Shown piece by piece: positions 51,117 to 59,510 of a DNA stretch of 64,000 nt. The position numbers and the translations under genes are program-made. The notes below the pieces were generated by a model. It saw only the letters and a list, made by a program, of their open reading frames with translations, did not search any database and was not told the DNA's origin. Numbering within the stretch: position 1 is the stretch's first letter; each line of letters begins with the position of its first letter. The DNA is from Marmoricola sp. (GTDB taxonomy: Bacteria > Actinomycetota > Actinomycetes > Propionibacteriales > Nocardioidaceae), in assembly GCA_025965315.1 (NCBI GenBank), contig JAOPXD010000056.1:1-64000 (forward strand). The letters are read 5' to 3'.

Positions 51117-51613
51117 GAGGTTTCCTTGTTCGGTCGGAGGAAGGTGATCAGCAGACCGGCGGCTGCAGCCGCTCCGCCAACGGCGGCGACGACGGCCCAC
51201 CAGCCACCGGCGAGGTCCAGGTTGAAGGCGTTGTCGAGCGACCACTCCCCGGGCCCCAGGGCCGCGATCGCGATCGCGATCATCGCGATCAGGACGGTGT
51301 ACTCGCAGCCGCCCTTGAAGACGAAGTAGCCCTTGCCCCGGTGATCGGTGAAGGTCGCGACCAGCATCAGCCCGACGAACGCGGTCGCGGCCAGACCGGT
51401 GAACAGCCCCAGCGTGAGCAGCGTGCCGGCGACGATCTCGTTCCCCGACGCGAGCCGGGCGTGCAGCCACGCGGGACGGAGGCCGAGGGACTCGAACCAG
51501 CCCTCGGTGCCGGCGAAGCCGTTGGGTCCGAAGGCCTTGTTGAGTCCGTGCAGCACCAGCATCGGGCCGAGCGCGAGGCGCAGGAGCGCCAGACCGAAGT
51601 CGAGGTCGTGCAT
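51113..51613 (-). CDS. DoxX-family membrane protein
   Basis: A 166-residue four-helix membrane protein. LALLRLALGPMLVLHGLNKA at the N-terminus and the segments NEIVAGTLLTLGLFTG and FKGGCEYTVLIAMIAIAIA are typical of DoxX/DoxD relatives, which are linked to quinone-coupled or thiol redox in other systems. Its ATG shares a base with the P450 stop (TGATG). A role in supplying or taking electrons in this operon is possible but not shown. Confidence 0.83.
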   Translation of the reverse strand: MHDLDFGLALLRLALGPMLVLHGLNKAFGPNGFAGTEGWFESLGLRPAWLHARLASGNEIVAGTLLTLGLFTGLAATAFVGLMLVATFTDHRGKGYFVFKGGCEYTVLIAMIAIAIAALGPGEWSLDNAFNLDLAGGWWAVVAAVGGAAAAAGLLITFLRPNKETS

Positions 51614-52836
51614 CAGACTGCGTCCGATCGCTGGCCGGGACTGAACGTGATCGGCACGCTGTTGAAGGCGTAGACCTCGGCCGCGTCGGCGAAGAGCACC
51701 GGCTCGCCCACCAGCTCGAAGTCGGGGATCCGGGTGAGCACCTCCTCGAGCATGACCTCGAACATGTCACGCGCCAGGTTCGATCCCAGGCACCGGTGTG
51801 CCCCGACCCCGAAGGTCATGTGCTTGGTGTTCACGCGGTCCAGGTCGAGCTCCTCGGGGTTCTCGAAGACCTCGGGATCCCGGTTCGCCGCTGCCCAGGA
51901 GAGCAGCACCATGTCGCCCTCGGACATCTTCTGGCCCTTGAACTCGCAGTCCCGGGTGACCGAGCGGGCCAGCCCGATCTGCGGTGTCGAGAAGCGCAGG
52001 AACTCCTCGGTCGACCTCGGGAGTGCCGAGGTGTCGGCAAGAAGGCGCGCGCGCAGCTCCGGCTCGCGGGCGATCTTCACGAAGACGTTCGCGGAGAACC
52101 CGCTGGTGGTGTCCATCCCGCCGAACATCATCAGCAGGCCGTACATCACGATCTCGGTCTCGTTGAGCGGTTCGCCGTTCAGGGTGCCGTGCACGATCCG
52201 GGAGTACAGGTCGGCGGTGGGCTCGCGGTCGCGGCGCAGCTCCATGTGCTCGGCGAGCTCGTTGAGCATGCTCCCGGTCGCCTCCATCGACGCGTCCAGG
52301 TCGCGGGCCCGGTCGTGGACTGCCGAGTGCACCCGGGTCACCCAGGACTCGTACGTCGACTCGTCGAAGTCCATCATCCGGAGCAGCACCCGGGCGGTCA
52401 GCGGCGTGGTGAAGTCCTTGACCAGGTCACAGCTCCCCGACTCGATGAAGGCGTCGATCAGCTCGGTCGCGATCTCGTGCATGCCCGGACGCAGCGCCTT
52501 GCCCGACTTCGGCGAGAACGCCGGCAGGGTGATCGCCCGCAGCTGCTGCGTCTCCGGCGGGTCCGTCTCGATCGGCAGGATCGGGAACGGAGTCCCGCTG
52601 GCCGGGATCCCGACCGAGACCGCCGAGCTGAACAGGTCGTCGTCCCGCGCGGCCTCGTAGACGCTGTCGTAGTCGGTCAGGATCCAGAAACCACCGTGCT
52701 CCGAGGAGTGCGCGACCGGGCACTTGGACCGGATGTCGCGTAGGAACTCGTACGGCGCGCCGCGGAAGTCGGCGCCGTGGTGGTCGAGGTCGACCGAGGC
52801 CTGACCGTCCTGGTTCACCTGTGCATTCGTGGTCAT
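51613..52836 (-). CDS. Cytochrome P450
   Basis: A 407-residue soluble bacterial P450. The oxygen-binding I-helix motif reads FGGMDTTSG, the ExxR pair is in TEEFLRFS, and the haem loop is FGVGAHRCLGSNLARD with Cys ligand. The protein hydroxylates a hydrophobic substrate, with electrons from the 3Fe-4S ferredoxin two genes upstream. ATG 52836 overlaps the stop of the dehydrogenase gene (ATGA). A ferredoxin reductase is not encoded in the operon. Confidence 0.93.
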   Translation of the reverse strand: MTTNAQVNQDGQASVDLDHHGADFRGAPYEFLRDIRSKCPVAHSSEHGGFWILTDYDSVYEAARDDDLFSSAVSVGIPASGTPFPILPIETDPPETQQLRAITLPAFSPKSGKALRPGMHEIATELIDAFIESGSCDLVKDFTTPLTARVLLRMMDFDESTYESWVTRVHSAVHDRARDLDASMEATGSMLNELAEHMELRRDREPTADLYSRIVHGTLNGEPLNETEIVMYGLLMMFGGMDTTSGFSANVFVKIAREPELRARLLADTSALPRSTEEFLRFSTPQIGLARSVTRDCEFKGQKMSEGDMVLLSWAAANRDPEVFENPEELDLDRVNTKHMTFGVGAHRCLGSNLARDMFEVMLEEVLTRIPDFELVGEPVLFADAAEVYAFNSVPITFSPGQRSDAV

Positions 52837-53675
52837 CGGGCACTCCTTGGTTCGTTGACTAGTGAGAAGGGGCCGTCCTCGACGAGCCGGCCGAGAACTC
52901 CGGTACTGATCCCGAGCGCGGTAGCCTCGGATTCGATCAGGGTTACGTCCTTGCGCAGGTAGGGCACTGCCAGCGCAGCAAACGTGTCGACATCGCCGAC
53001 CGCCCGAAGCGTCGCCAGCGCGGTGCTGTTCGCGCTGCAGGTGGTCAGCGCCTCGAGCAGGCGCCCAGGCTCGAGCCCGAGGTCGCTGCCGAGCGCCACG
53101 GCAGCTCCGGCGATCTGGGTGTGGCTCGCGAACACCAGGTTGTTGACCAGCTTGGTCATGGTGGCCGACCCGACGTCACCGGTCCGGATGACGGCGTCCG
53201 CGTAGCAGCCCAGGATCGGCGCCAGTCGCTCGAGCAGGTCGTCCGCGCCGCCGTACAGGACCTTGAGGGTGCCGGCCGCGATGTCGTCGGCCCGCCCGCT
53301 GATCGGTGCGTCGACCACGACGACACCCGTTGCCGCTGCGCGCAGGGCCAGGTCGCCGATGCAGCCGGCAGAGACGGTCGCGTGCTGCACCAGGACCGCT
53401 CCCGGGCTCATCCGTGCCAGCAGTCCGTCGGGTCCGTCGACGATCTCGGCGAGCTGGGTCTCGTCGAACGGACAGACGATCACGACCGGGCTCGGCGCGA
53501 GCTCGGCCACCGAGGCGACGACGACCGCACCCAGGGCTGCGAAGCGATCGGCCACCTCGGTACGTCGCGCCACCAGGTTCACCTCGAATCCGGCGGCTAG
53601 CAACCGGGCGACCATCGGAGCGCCCATGGAACCGGCGCCGACGAACCCGACGGTCATCGACGATGAGGAGGACAT
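52833..53675 (-). CDS. NAD(P)-binding 3-hydroxyisobutyrate dehydrogenase-family protein
   Basis: A 280-residue beta-hydroxyacid dehydrogenase. The Rossmann motif is VGFVGAGSMGAPMVARLLAA (residues about 8-28), the substrate motif is DAPISGRADDIAAGTLKVL, and the catalytic Lys is in MTKLVNNLVFASH. It oxidises a 3-hydroxy acid or reduces an oxo acid. It lies two bases after the ferredoxin stop and overlaps the P450 start, so it probably oxidises the P450 product or a downstream hydroxy acid. Confidence 0.87.
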   Translation of the reverse strand: MSSSSSMTVGFVGAGSMGAPMVARLLAAGFEVNLVARRTEVADRFAALGAVVVASVAELAPSPVVIVCPFDETQLAEIVDGPDGLLARMSPGAVLVQHATVSAGCIGDLALRAAATGVVVVDAPISGRADDIAAGTLKVLYGGADDLLERLAPILGCYADAVIRTGDVGSATMTKLVNNLVFASHTQIAGAAVALGSDLGLEPGRLLEALTTCSANSTALATLRAVGDVDTFAALAVPYLRKDVTLIESEATALGISTGVLGRLVEDGPFSLVNEPRSAR

Positions 53676-53677
53676 TC

Positions 53678-53872
53678 CTAGGCCAGGATCGTGATCGCGC
53701 GCTCGGGGCAGGAGCTGGCCGCCAGCTCGACCGCACTCTCCCGGTCGGGGGGGATCACGTCGACCAGGACCCGCGCGCGACCGTCGTCGTCATCGGTCTC
53801 GAAGACGTCCGGCGCCATGCCTTCGCACAGTGCGTGACCCTGGCAGTGCGACTGGTCGACGGTGACGCGCAT
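53678..53872 (-). CDS. [3Fe-4S] ferredoxin, P450 partner
   Basis: A 64-residue ferredoxin with exactly three cysteines, Cys10, Cys16 and Cys55, and a His at position 13 (HCQGHALCEGMAP), the pattern of single-cluster 3Fe-4S ferredoxins that feed actinobacterial P450s. Very acidic in the middle (ETDDDDGR). The ATG at 53872 has AGGAGG six bases upstream, so the longer in-frame opening is rejected. First gene of the operon that includes the P450. Confidence 0.92.
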   Translation of the reverse strand: MRVTVDQSHCQGHALCEGMAPDVFETDDDDGRARVLVDVIPPDRESAVELAASSCPERAITILA

Positions 53873-53924
53873 GGAGTTCCTCCTGGAACGGAAACCCGGT
53901 GAGGGAGAGGCCTCCAACCTATAA

Positions 53925-53941
53925 CGGACGATTATCGTCCG
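53925..53941. promoter_or_regulatory. Perfect palindrome CGGACGAT-T-ATCGTCCG, candidate TetR operator
   Basis: Two 8-bp perfect arms around one T, centred in the 97-base divergent region between the ferredoxin/P450 operon and the tetR gene at 53970. It differs wholly from the TTGAC-N6-GTCAA sites, so it is the likely target of the TetR protein encoded at 53970. Confidence 0.72.
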
Positions 53942-53969
53942 CAATACCTGGACCTGCTTTAATCCCCCC

Positions 53970-54590
53970 ATGACCTCGGCCGCTGCGACCCCTCCGCCCC
54001 GCTCCGCGGGGCGGCCGCGGGACCCGCACGCACGTCGACGGGTCCTCGATGCAGCTCTCGAGGAGTACGCCGAGCGGGGCTGGTCGGGATTCACGATGGA
54101 CGGTGTGGCCCGTCGGGCCGGCGTCGGCAAGTCGACGATCTACCGACGCTGGGCCGACAAGGAATCGCTGCTCACCGACACCCTGACCTCCTGGTCGAAC
54201 CAGGTCGACCAGGTCGACACCGGAACCCTCCGCGGCGACCTCCAGCTGATGGCCACCAACCTGCTGCGCTACTACCTGGACCCGGCAGGCTGGGTGACGC
54301 TGCGGCTCGTCGTCGACGCCGCCGTGCTGACCACGGCCCCGGCCCGCTTCGCCGACGAAGTGGTCGACCGGAACCTCAAGGCAGCTGCCGCCCTCATCGA
54401 CCGCGCCGTGGCTCGCGGCGAGATCGCGCCCGGTACGCCGACCCGCCAGCTCACCGAGTTCCTCTACGGAGGCGTGACGATCAGTGCGCTCGGGATCCCG
54501 GGCGACCAGCGCGCGATGGGCGACGACGAGATCGAGGCCCGCACCAAGCCGCTGGTGGACTTCTTGATGACCTCCGTGACGCTGATCTGA
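53970..54590 (+). CDS. TetR-family transcriptional regulator (local P450-operon regulator)
   Basis: A 206-residue TetR protein. An Arg/Pro-rich N-terminus (PRSAGRPRDPHARRR) is followed by the helix-turn-helix at about 25-65 (MDGVARRAGVGKSTIYRRWA). The C-terminal part resembles the TetR_C_16-like ligand domain. It is divergent from the ferredoxin/P450 operon, with a perfect 17-bp palindrome between, so autoregulation and control of the P450 operon are likely. Confidence 0.88.
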   Translation: MTSAAATPPPRSAGRPRDPHARRRVLDAALEEYAERGWSGFTMDGVARRAGVGKSTIYRRWADKESLLTDTLTSWSNQVDQVDTGTLRGDLQLMATNLLRYYLDPAGWVTLRLVVDAAVLTTAPARFADEVVDRNLKAAAALIDRAVARGEIAPGTPTRQLTEFLYGGVTISALGIPGDQRAMGDDEIEARTKPLVDFLMTSVTLI

Positions 54591-54649
54591 CTGCTCAGGC
54601 GTCGTTGCGACGGGACCTGATCGCGCACCTCTCCCAGCGCTGACGCGCC

Positions 54650-56128
54650 TCAGGCAGAAGCCGGGGTCGCGTAGAGCTGGACGACGTCCCGGCGCACCAG
54701 CTTGCCGGTCTCGGTCCGCGGCAGCTCGTCCCAGAAAACGATGTCCTCGGGGGTCTTGCTGCTGCGCAGGGTGTCCTTCGCAAAGGCCTTCAGCTCGTCG
54801 GCATCCACGCTGTGGCCGGCCCGCCGTACGACGGCAGCGGCGATCCGCTGGCCCCACTCCTCGTCCGGTACGCCGATCACAGCCACGTCGAGCACGGCCG
54901 GGTGCCGCAGCAGCACGGCCTCGATCTCGGCCGGCGCGATGTTCTCCGCGCCCCGGATGATCGTGTCGTCGGTGCGCCCGCCGATGAAGAGGAAGCCCTC
55001 GTCGTCGAGGAAGCCCTCGTCGCGGGTGTCGAAGAACCCGTCGGCGTCGACCATGCTGCCGATCCCGGCGTACTCGGCTGCGACCTGCTCACCACGAACG
55101 CAGATCCGGCCGCGGATGCCGGCGCCCACGAGAACACCGGACTCGTCCCGGATCACCAGCTCGATCCCCGGCAGAGCGCGGCCCACCGATCCGAGCCGGG
55201 CCCGGACGAACGGGTCCTCGCTGGAGACCGCGTCACGATGATCCTGCGGAGTGAGCACGGCGACCGTCGAGCTCGTCTCGGTCAGGCCGTAGGCATTGAC
55301 GAAGTCGAGCTCCGGCCAGGTCTGGACGGCTTTGCGGATGACGGCGGACGACATCGGCGCTCCGCCGTAGGCCAGGGTGCGCAACGAGGGCAAGGCCTTG
55401 TCGCTCTCGCACTCCAGGATCCGCGACAGCATCGTGGGAACGACGAGTGCGTTGGTCACACCCTCGGCACGGACCAGGTCCAGCCACTCGGCGGGTTCGA
55501 ACTTCTCCAGCGCGATGAACCGGCGACCGGCGTACAGGTTGGTGATCACGTTGGCGACCGCGGCGATGTGGTACGGCGGCACGCTCATCAGGGCGGTCTG
55601 GTCCTCGTCGGCGGAGAAGAACTCGACCGAGCCGAGGACGTAGGAGACCAGGTTGTGGTGGCCGAGCAGAACGCCCTTGGGCGCCGACGTCGTACCGCTG
55701 GTGTAGATGACCACCGCGGCACCCTCGGCCTCCTCGACGGGATCCTCGGCAGACGCGCCGGAGGTGGTCCCGGCCAGCCAGGCAGCGGTCGACATCGACG
55801 TCGGGTCGCCCGGCTCGGCGCTCTGGGTGATCAGGAAGGCACGGGGGTGGTTCGCGAGGAGCTCGTCGAGCTGTTCGTGACCCAGGCGGTAGTTGAGCGG
55901 CACCAGCGGCACCCCGGCGTACGCCGCCGCGAACAGCGCGACCGGGAAGGCGGGCCCGTTCACTGCCAGGTAGACGATCGAATCGGCATCGGCGGCGCGG
56001 ACGAGCCCGGCTCCACGGAGGGCGGCCGCGCGCAGCCGGCCGACCGTCAGCCCGTCCTGCCGGGTGCCGACGATGACGCGCTCACCGAAGCCGTCGGTGG
56101 CCATGTCGAGCAGGATGGTGAGATTCAT
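54650..56128 (-). CDS. Acyl-CoA synthetase (AMP-forming)
   Basis: A 492-residue ANL-family ligase with IYTSGTTSAPKGVLLGH, YGLTETSS, the hinge segment GGRTDDTIIRGAENI and the catalytic Lys in PRTETGKLVRRDV. It activates a carboxylic acid with CoA. It lies 16 bases after the stop of a small unknown gene and is the last of three genes transcribed from 57256. Confidence 0.9.
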   Translation of the reverse strand: MNLTILLDMATDGFGERVIVGTRQDGLTVGRLRAAALRGAGLVRAADADSIVYLAVNGPAFPVALFAAAYAGVPLVPLNYRLGHEQLDELLANHPRAFLITQSAEPGDPTSMSTAAWLAGTTSGASAEDPVEEAEGAAVVIYTSGTTSAPKGVLLGHHNLVSYVLGSVEFFSADEDQTALMSVPPYHIAAVANVITNLYAGRRFIALEKFEPAEWLDLVRAEGVTNALVVPTMLSRILECESDKALPSLRTLAYGGAPMSSAVIRKAVQTWPELDFVNAYGLTETSSTVAVLTPQDHRDAVSSEDPFVRARLGSVGRALPGIELVIRDESGVLVGAGIRGRICVRGEQVAAEYAGIGSMVDADGFFDTRDEGFLDDEGFLFIGGRTDDTIIRGAENIAPAEIEAVLLRHPAVLDVAVIGVPDEEWGQRIAAAVVRRAGHSVDADELKAFAKDTLRSSKTPEDIVFWDELPRTETGKLVRRDVVQLYATPASA

Positions 56129-56144
56129 GGTCCAGCTCCTCGGG

Positions 56145-56450
56145 TCAGTCGGACGAGGGCAGGGCCTTGGCCTGCGCGACGGTCAGGGCGGACCCGTCCA
56201 CAGCCAGCGAGCCCTTGCCCGGCTTGGTGCACAGCAGCTCGACGGTGCCGGCCTCGTCCACGTACCGCTTGCCGAGCAGGGAGCCCTCGAGCTGCGCCGG
56301 ATCGGCTTCACCGCTGACGGCGTCGTCGCCCTTCGGGTACATCGCCACGCCGCCGCACGTCACCGAGACGTCACCGTCGGGAGCGCGCGTCACGATCACG
56401 CCGGTCTCGTCCACAGCGCTGACGAGCGCCTGGCCCACCTTCAACTGCAT
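56145..56450 (-). CDS. Small hypothetical protein, conserved-looking neighbour of acyl-CoA ligase
   Basis: A 101-residue soluble protein that I do not recognise. It has a beta-rich pattern (MQLKVGQALVSAVDETGVIV), Cys pairs separated widely (VTCGG and LLCTK) and a short C-terminal helix. It may be a small beta-barrel or a CoA-ligase accessory. No signal peptide or membrane segment. It is placed between an enoyl-CoA hydratase and an AMP-ligase gene in the same operon. Confidence 0.62.
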   Translation of the reverse strand: MQLKVGQALVSAVDETGVIVTRAPDGDVSVTCGGVAMYPKGDDAVSGEADPAQLEGSLLGKRYVDEAGTVELLCTKPGKGSLAVDGSALTVAQAKALPSSD

Positions 56451-56491
56451 GTCTTCTCCTCAGGCCTGTTCGGATATCTGCAGATCATGGC

Positions 56492-57256
56492 TCATCGTCC
56501 GGTCCACACGGGTGCGCGCTTCTCGGCGAAGGCGGTCGCTCCTTCGCGGGCGTCCGCCGAGGAGAAGACCGGCATCATCAGGGCGTCCTGCTTGGCCCAG
56601 CCCTCGGCCCAGCTCCAGTCAGCAGACGCCTTCGCGATCTCCTTGGTCACCGCGACGGCGAACGGCCCGTTGGCCGCGATCACCTCGGCCAGCTTGATCG
56701 CTTCCGCCAGGGCTTCTCCGTCAGGTGTCACCCGGTTGACCAGGCCGAGGCTGGCAGCCCGGTCAGCATCGATCGGATCCCCGGTGAGCAGCAGCTCCAT
56801 CGCGATCGACATCGGCAGTCGTCGGCCCAGCAGCAGCGCAGCACCACCGCCCGCCACCAGCGCGCGCTTGACCTCCGGCACGCCGAACCGGGAGCCCTGC
56901 GCGGCCACGATCAGGTCGCAGGCGAGCAGGAGCTCGAAGCCGCCGGCGACCGCCCAGCCCTCGACAGCACCGATCAGCGGCTTCCGCGGCGGCTTCATGG
57001 TGACCCCGCACAGACCCCGATCGCCGACGAGCGGCGTCTCGCCCCGCAGGAAGGCCTTCAGGTCCATCCCGGCGCTGAAGGTGCCGCCCGCGCCGGTCAG
57101 GACGCCCGACCGCAGGGTGTCATCGGCCTCCAGCTCGTCGACCGCAGCGGCGACCCCCTGGGCGACCGCTGCGTTGAGCGCGTTCTTCGCTTCCGGGCGG
57201 TTGATCACGATCACCTGTACGGCCCCGTGACGCTCGACCAGCACCTGATCCGTCAC
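56492..57256 (-). CDS. Enoyl-CoA hydratase
   Basis: A 254-residue crotonase with both catalytic Glu positions: GFELLLACDLIV and FGVPEVKRALVAGGGA. The oxyanion-hole motif is GTFSAGMDLKAFLRGE. It hydrates a 2-enoyl-CoA. GTG 57256 is preferred over ATG 57295, because GGAG is directly before it and the family N-terminus starts here. The upstream region carries the operator at 57307. Confidence 0.88.
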   Translation of the reverse strand: MTDQVLVERHGAVQVIVINRPEAKNALNAAVAQGVAAAVDELEADDTLRSGVLTGAGGTFSAGMDLKAFLRGETPLVGDRGLCGVTMKPPRKPLIGAVEGWAVAGGFELLLACDLIVAAQGSRFGVPEVKRALVAGGGAALLLGRRLPMSIAMELLLTGDPIDADRAASLGLVNRVTPDGEALAEAIKLAEVIAANGPFAVAVTKEIAKASADWSWAEGWAKQDALMMPVFSSADAREGATAFAEKRAPVWTGR

Positions 57257-57306
57257 GCTCTCCACCTCACGGTCGTGCCACCTGGACCGCCCCATGAAAG
57301 CCTGAT

Positions 57307-57322
57307 TTGGCACTTGTGTCAA
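57307..57322. promoter_or_regulatory. Island operator, copy 11 (TTGGC-ACTTGT-GTCAA)
   Basis: One half-site mismatch. It lies in the divergent region between the hydratase/ligase operon (start 57256) and the acyl-CoA synthetase gene at 57458, so it may control both. Confidence 0.58.
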
Positions 57323-57457
57323 GTACCGTGGAGGTGCTTGAGACTCCCCATAGAAGGCCTCCCTACGGTGCCAGGAGGAGGCGTAGTTGACGCAATTGCC
57401 AGATATGCTGATCGCCCCGAGTTCTGCACCTCCGGACAAGGAGACACCCGAACCACG

Positions 57458-58978
57458 ATGGACCCCCGAACCTGGCGAGAAACCGACCGCGCAGCTCTGA
57501 TCATGGCGACCTCCGGGACGGTGGTGACCCATACCGAGCTCGACGACCGGGCCAACCAGCTGGCGCACCTGTTGCGGGCCGAGGGGCTCGTCCGCGGGGA
57601 CACGATCGCGATCCTGATGGAGAACAACGAGCACTACCACGTAGCGATGTGGGCCGCGCGGCGCTCGGGCCTGTACTTCACGACGATCAACGCCCATCTC
57701 GGTGCCGGCGAGATCGCGTACATCCTCAACGACAGCGGCGCAGCACTGCTGGTCTCGTCCGAGGCGATGTCCGCGACCCTGGCCGCGCTGGACCTCGAAG
57801 AACTGCTGGCGCTCCGGGTACGCCTGATTCACGGCGAGCCGCCGACACCGGCATGGGCGTCGTTCGCGGACGCGGTCTCGGCGATGCCGACCGTACCGAT
57901 CGCCGACGAGTCCGCGGGCGACCTGCTCCAGTACTCCTCGGGCACGACCGGTCAGCCGAAGGGCATCAAGCGACCACTGCGCGACGGACCCGACTCAGCC
58001 GACAACGATCCGACGGTGCCGTTCCTGCGGGCGATCGGATTCCCCGATGGAGGCACCTACCTGAGCCCGGCGCCGATCTACCACACCGCACCGGCGTACT
58101 GGACGATGGCGGTGCAACGGCTCGGCGGCACCGTCGTGATGATGGAGAAGTACGACGCCGAGCACGCGCTGGCGCTGATCTCGGCTTACCAGGTCACCCA
58201 TGCCCAGTTCGTGCCGTCGCACTTCGTCCGGATGCTCAAGCTCGACGACGAGGTCCGGGCTGCCTACGACGTCAGCTCGCTGCGCCAGGTCGTGCACGCA
58301 GCAGCACCGTGCCCGGTACCCATCAAGCAGCAGATGATCGCCTGGTGGGGGCCGGTGATATCCGAGTTCTACTCGTCCTCCGAAGGGGCCGGTGCGACCT
58401 TCATCTCCGCCGCGGACTGGCTCGAGCACCCCGGGTCGGTTGGAAAGCCGATGCTCGGCGTGCCCTCGATCGTCGGGCCCGACGGCGGCGAGCTCCCGAA
58501 CGGAGAGATCGGGGACATCTACTTCGCCGGCGGTGCGTCCTTCGCGTACCTCAACGATCCCGACAAGACCGCGTCGGTCAGCGACAGCGCCGGACGGGTC
58601 TGCGTCGGCGACATCGGCTACCTCGACGACGACGGGTTCCTCTACCTGACGGACCGCAAGAGTTTCATGGTCATCTCCGGAGGTGTGAACATCTACCCGC
58701 AGGAGGCGGAGAACGTCCTGGTCAGCCACCACAAGGTGATGGACGCAGCCGTCTTCGGTGTCCCCGACCCGGACCTCGGCGAGCGGGTGCACGCCGTGAT
58801 CGAGCCGGTGCACTGGGCGGACGCCGGTCCTGACCTGGCTGCCGAGCTCACGGCGTACTGCGCGCAGCACCTCGCTCGCTACAAGGTTCCCCGGGGCATC
58901 GACTTCGACCCGGCGCTCCCCCGCCTCGACAACGGCAAGCTCTACAAGCAACAGCTGCGCGAGAGGTACACGCCCTAG
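57458..58978 (+). CDS. Acyl-CoA synthetase (AMP-forming)
   Basis: A 506-residue ANL-superfamily ligase. The P-loop is QYSSGTTGQPKGIKRPL, followed by SEFYSSSEGAGATF, the hinge motif YLTDRKSFMVISGG and a C-terminal Lys in PRLDNGKLYKQQL. The SSGTTGQPKGIK type is common in actinobacterial FadD proteins that act on branched or cyclic acids. ATG 57458 follows AAGGAGA, 14 bases upstream. It is the third CoA ligase of the island and is convergent with the mce operon, four bases from its last stop codon. Confidence 0.9.
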   Translation: MDPRTWRETDRAALIMATSGTVVTHTELDDRANQLAHLLRAEGLVRGDTIAILMENNEHYHVAMWAARRSGLYFTTINAHLGAGEIAYILNDSGAALLVSSEAMSATLAALDLEELLALRVRLIHGEPPTPAWASFADAVSAMPTVPIADESAGDLLQYSSGTTGQPKGIKRPLRDGPDSADNDPTVPFLRAIGFPDGGTYLSPAPIYHTAPAYWTMAVQRLGGTVVMMEKYDAEHALALISAYQVTHAQFVPSHFVRMLKLDDEVRAAYDVSSLRQVVHAAAPCPVPIKQQMIAWWGPVISEFYSSSEGAGATFISAADWLEHPGSVGKPMLGVPSIVGPDGGELPNGEIGDIYFAGGASFAYLNDPDKTASVSDSAGRVCVGDIGYLDDDGFLYLTDRKSFMVISGGVNIYPQEAENVLVSHHKVMDAAVFGVPDPDLGERVHAVIEPVHWADAGPDLAAELTAYCAQHLARYKVPRGIDFDPALPRLDNGKLYKQQLRERYTP

Positions 58979-58982
58979 CGCC

Positions 58983-59510
58983 TCAGACCGGGGTGACCTT
59001 GGAGACGAGCCACTCGTTGCCGACCTTGGTCATGGCGACCTCGACCCGGCTGCCGTTGATCTGCGGAGTCGCGTTGGCGCCGCTGGTGGTGGTCAGGTTG
59101 AGGAAGACCAGCACCGTGACCCGCGACGAGCTCGCTGAGACCACGCCTGCTTCTACGGCCTTCGCAGTAGTGGTGATCCTCCCCGACAGTGCTCCGGCAC
59201 GAACCTGGGTGCTCATCAACGATGAGAATTGCGTCTTGAAGCTGCCGGTCACCTGACCGGTCGCTGTCGTGATGTCGGCGTCGATGGTCTTGTAGGAGTA
59301 GGACAGCATCTTCGGGACCCGGGTGGTCGCGCTCGTCAGCGCCGCTGACCGGGCGCCGTCCAGGCCGTCCCCTCCAGGCTTGGCGATCTGCAGACCGACG
59401 GCCGCTCCGCCCAGGACCACCACCAGCACCGCCAGCACGATCACGAGCACCCGCGTCAGCCCGGCCGAGAAGCGCGGCGGCTTCGTGGCGCTGGTCGTGT
59501 CGGCGCTCAT
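58983..59510 (-). CDS. Mce-associated membrane protein
   Basis: A 175-residue protein: a short cytoplasmic N-terminus, one transmembrane helix at about residues 18-42 and a periplasmic beta-rich domain ending NEWLVSKVTPV, the pattern of Mce-associated (Mas) proteins. It stabilises or assists the Mce importer. ATG overlaps the upstream stop (ATGA). Last gene of the mce operon. Confidence 0.85.
   Translation of the reverse strand: MSADTTSATKPPRFSAGLTRVLVIVLAVLVVVLGGAAVGLQIAKPGGDGLDGARSAALTSATTRVPKMLSYSYKTIDADITTATGQVTGSFKTQFSSLMSTQVRAGALSGRITTTAKAVEAGVVSASSSRVTVLVFLNLTTTSGANATPQINGSRVEVAMTKVGNEWLVSKVTPV

Noticed and set aside
52841-52866. TTGACTAGTGAGAAGG near the P450 start as a twelfth island operator
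   Set aside because: Only the left half-site matches; the right half does not, and this operon has a different palindrome upstream of its first gene.
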